The position numbers and the translations under genes were made by a program. From a virus, in IMG/VR virus record IMGVR_UViG_3300031951_000776, positions 1-31,905 of that record: a stretch of DNA of 31,905 bases, one strand, 5' to 3'. Under the pieces are notes generated by a model, which saw nothing but the letters and a program-made list of their open reading frames with translations, was not told the DNA's origin and did no database searches. Positions 30,811 to 31,905 of the stretch are shown piece after piece (positions within the stretch are counted from its first letter, which is position 1; each line of letters opens with the position of its first letter).

Positions 30811-31347
30811 ATGAAAAATTACAAAATTGATCCATTGCATTCGGATGTATCATTTAGAATTAAACATCTAATGATATCTAATGTTAACGGATTTTTCGGA
30901 GAATTTGATGCAACTATGGAATCTAATACTGAAGATTTTTCCGATGCTAAAATTTGGTTTCAGGCAAAAGTTAACACGATATCAACTAACATCACTGATC
31001 GTGATAATCATTTAAAAGGACCTGACTTTTTTGATGTTGATAATTTCCCTCATTTAACTTTCGAATCCTCTAAAGTAGAAAAGAAAGACGATGAATACGT
31101 AATCGTAGGAAATTTAACAATCAAAGGAGTTTCTAGAGAAGTAACCCTATCTGGAAATTATAACGGAAATGATGTAGATGCGTACGGGCAAACCAAATAT
31201 GGATTCGAACTTAATGGATCTATAAACCGAAAAGACTGGGGTTTAACATTCAACCTAGAAGGTGGTAAAGGTTCACTTTTGATTGGTGATGAAGTTAAGC
31301 TTATGGTTAATATACAAATGATGGAATCATGTGATAATATCAACTAG
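30811..31347 (+). CDS. YceI-family protein (lipid/isoprenoid-binding lipocalin-like)
   Basis: This 178-aa protein is all beta, with the YceI opening KIDPLHSDVSFRIKHLMISNVNGFF, the KIWFQAKVNTISTNI strand, RDNHLKGPDFFDVDNFPHLTFES and NRKDWGLTFNLEGGKGSLLIGDEVKLMV. The family binds polyisoprenoids or other amphiphiles in an 8-stranded barrel. Bacterial versions usually have a signal peptide; this one has none and would stay cytoplasmic, like many Bacteroidota members. It lies between the endolysin and a sensor-kinase-like gene, so it may be an accessory (host-derived) gene. The phage role is unknown. Confidence 0.92.
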   Translation: MKNYKIDPLHSDVSFRIKHLMISNVNGFFGEFDATMESNTEDFSDAKIWFQAKVNTISTNITDRDNHLKGPDFFDVDNFPHLTFESSKVEKKDDEYVIVGNLTIKGVSREVTLSGNYNGNDVDAYGQTKYGFELNGSINRKDWGLTFNLEGGKGSLLIGDEVKLMVNIQMMESCDNIN

Positions 31348-31905
31348 AAGTAAAGTAACATTAGGGATAGCTGGCTTATGTATGCTTATATTCTTTATTG
31401 TTAAGTCTTTTACTCTATTAGGTATATTTGAACAATGCTGGGCAACTAATTGGATTGAGTATGGATGTTTTATCGCATTCTGTCCTCCGGCATATTTGTT
31501 TGTTCGAGACTTCTTACGAGAGAAGGAAAGAATACATCAATTGACGGTAGATCAGCTACAATATAAGAATACATACTTAGAACATGCAGCTAAGATTCTT
31601 CGACATGATATGCATTCAGGAATTAACGTTTACATACCAAGAGGAATAAGTTCTTTAGAAAGAAGAATACCCACCGAAGTAATCGAGCAATATAATCTAG
31701 CATCTCCTCTAAAACTACTTAGAGAAGGACTTATACATACTCAAAAAGTTTATAAAGGAGTTTATGAATTTACTAACCTAGTAAAACAAGGAAAATCTCT
31801 GGAGTTTAAAGAAGTTAAACTTGATGAATGCTTAAGAAAATACTTGGAAACTACTTCATACAAAGATCAGGTTATTATTGATGTTTTACCAACTGCAAGA
31901 ATTAA
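31331..31905 (+). CDS. Membrane-bound sensor histidine kinase-like protein (3' end outside window)
   Basis: The frame is open to the right edge. The GTG at 31331, overlapping the YceI-like stop by 17 bp, is preferred because it keeps the first hydrophobic segment whole; the in-frame ATG at 31382 would cut it. Two membrane segments are visible (around LGIAGLCMLIFFIVKSF and WIEYGCFIAFCPPAYLFV), then a short coil, then HAAKILRHDMHSGINVYI, whose H-D context resembles the H-box of HisKA-type kinases. FTNLVKQGKSLEFKEVKLDE follows, as expected at the end of the dimerisation domain before the ATPase domain. The catalytic N, G1 and G2 boxes would lie beyond the window, so kinase activity is not proven. 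Confidence 0.7.
   Translation, partial: MIISTRSKVTLGIAGLCMLIFFIVKSFTLLGIFEQCWATNWIEYGCFIAFCPPAYLFVRDFLREKERIHQLTVDQLQYKNTYLEHAAKILRHDMHSGINVYIPRGISSLERRIPTEVIEQYNLASPLKLLREGLIHTQKVYKGVYEFTNLVKQGKSLEFKEVKLDECLRKYLETTSYKDQVIIDVLPTARI

Noticed and set aside
1-31905. tRNA genes, CRISPR array, insertion sequence or homing endonuclease
   Set aside because: No cloverleaf, regular spacer array, transposase or GIY-YIG/HNH motif was noticed by eye in the gaps or listed proteins.

Overview
This window is a block of a large AT-rich T4-like myovirus genome, read from sequence alone. The T4-type core set is clear: major capsid protein (gp23), tail tube (gp19), tail sheath (gp18), UvsX recombinase, gp41 helicase, gp46/gp47 nuclease, the N-terminal part of a gp43-type DNA polymerase, and both type II topoisomerase subunits (gp39/gp52). 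TAA, TAG and TGA all end genes, so the standard bacterial code applies. Most starts lack a strong Shine-Dalgarno sequence and sit behind A-rich leaders. Together with host-like YceI and GH19 genes this hints at an aquatic Bacteroidota host, but that is an inference.

Layout. (1) 1-3392, + strand, late genes: a repeat-rich scaffold-like protein, the major capsid protein, a strong terminator, then a small holin-like protein and a short Dps/ferritin-like protein. (2) 3406-11017, - strand: Nei-type glycosylase, a 56-aa protein, Fe-S helicase, topoisomerase large subunit, a 36-aa membrane peptide, a small acidic protein, topoisomerase medium subunit, a secreted 98-aa protein and an AAA+ ATPase. (3) 11113-14154, + strand: virion-type genes including the tail tube. 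(4) 14151-26324, - strand: a tightly coupled replication, recombination and nucleotide cluster running from a dUTPase/dCTPase-type enzyme to a thymidylate-synthase-family enzyme and dCMP deaminase. (5) 26440-31905, + strand: tail sheath, a probable internal head protein, GH19 endolysin, a YceI-like protein and a sensor-kinase-like gene cut by the window end.

Four + strand transcription units start behind the same ATAAATAA box, 23-28 nt before the ATG, with no obvious -35 element. This resembles the T4 late promoter TATAAATA. The - strand islands are replication and nucleotide genes, joined by ATGA and TAATG overlaps, and are probably expressed early.

The observations most worth checking are: a thymidylate-synthase homologue with Asp at the base-specificity position, which together with the dCTPase/dUTPase-family gene suggests modified-cytosine metabolism; a DNA polymerase that ends after motif A, so the gene looks split; a T4-IP-like capsid-targeting peptide with an IYE|A cleavage site on the protein at 29464; a Dps-like ferroxidase spacing in the 121-aa protein; a NEIL1-like zincless finger on the glycosylase; a hairpin enclosing an SD and ATG inside a gene; and an identical 17-mer at the same distance before two start codons. 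No intergenic stretch exceeds 300 bases, and I saw no tRNA, CRISPR array or insertion sequence.
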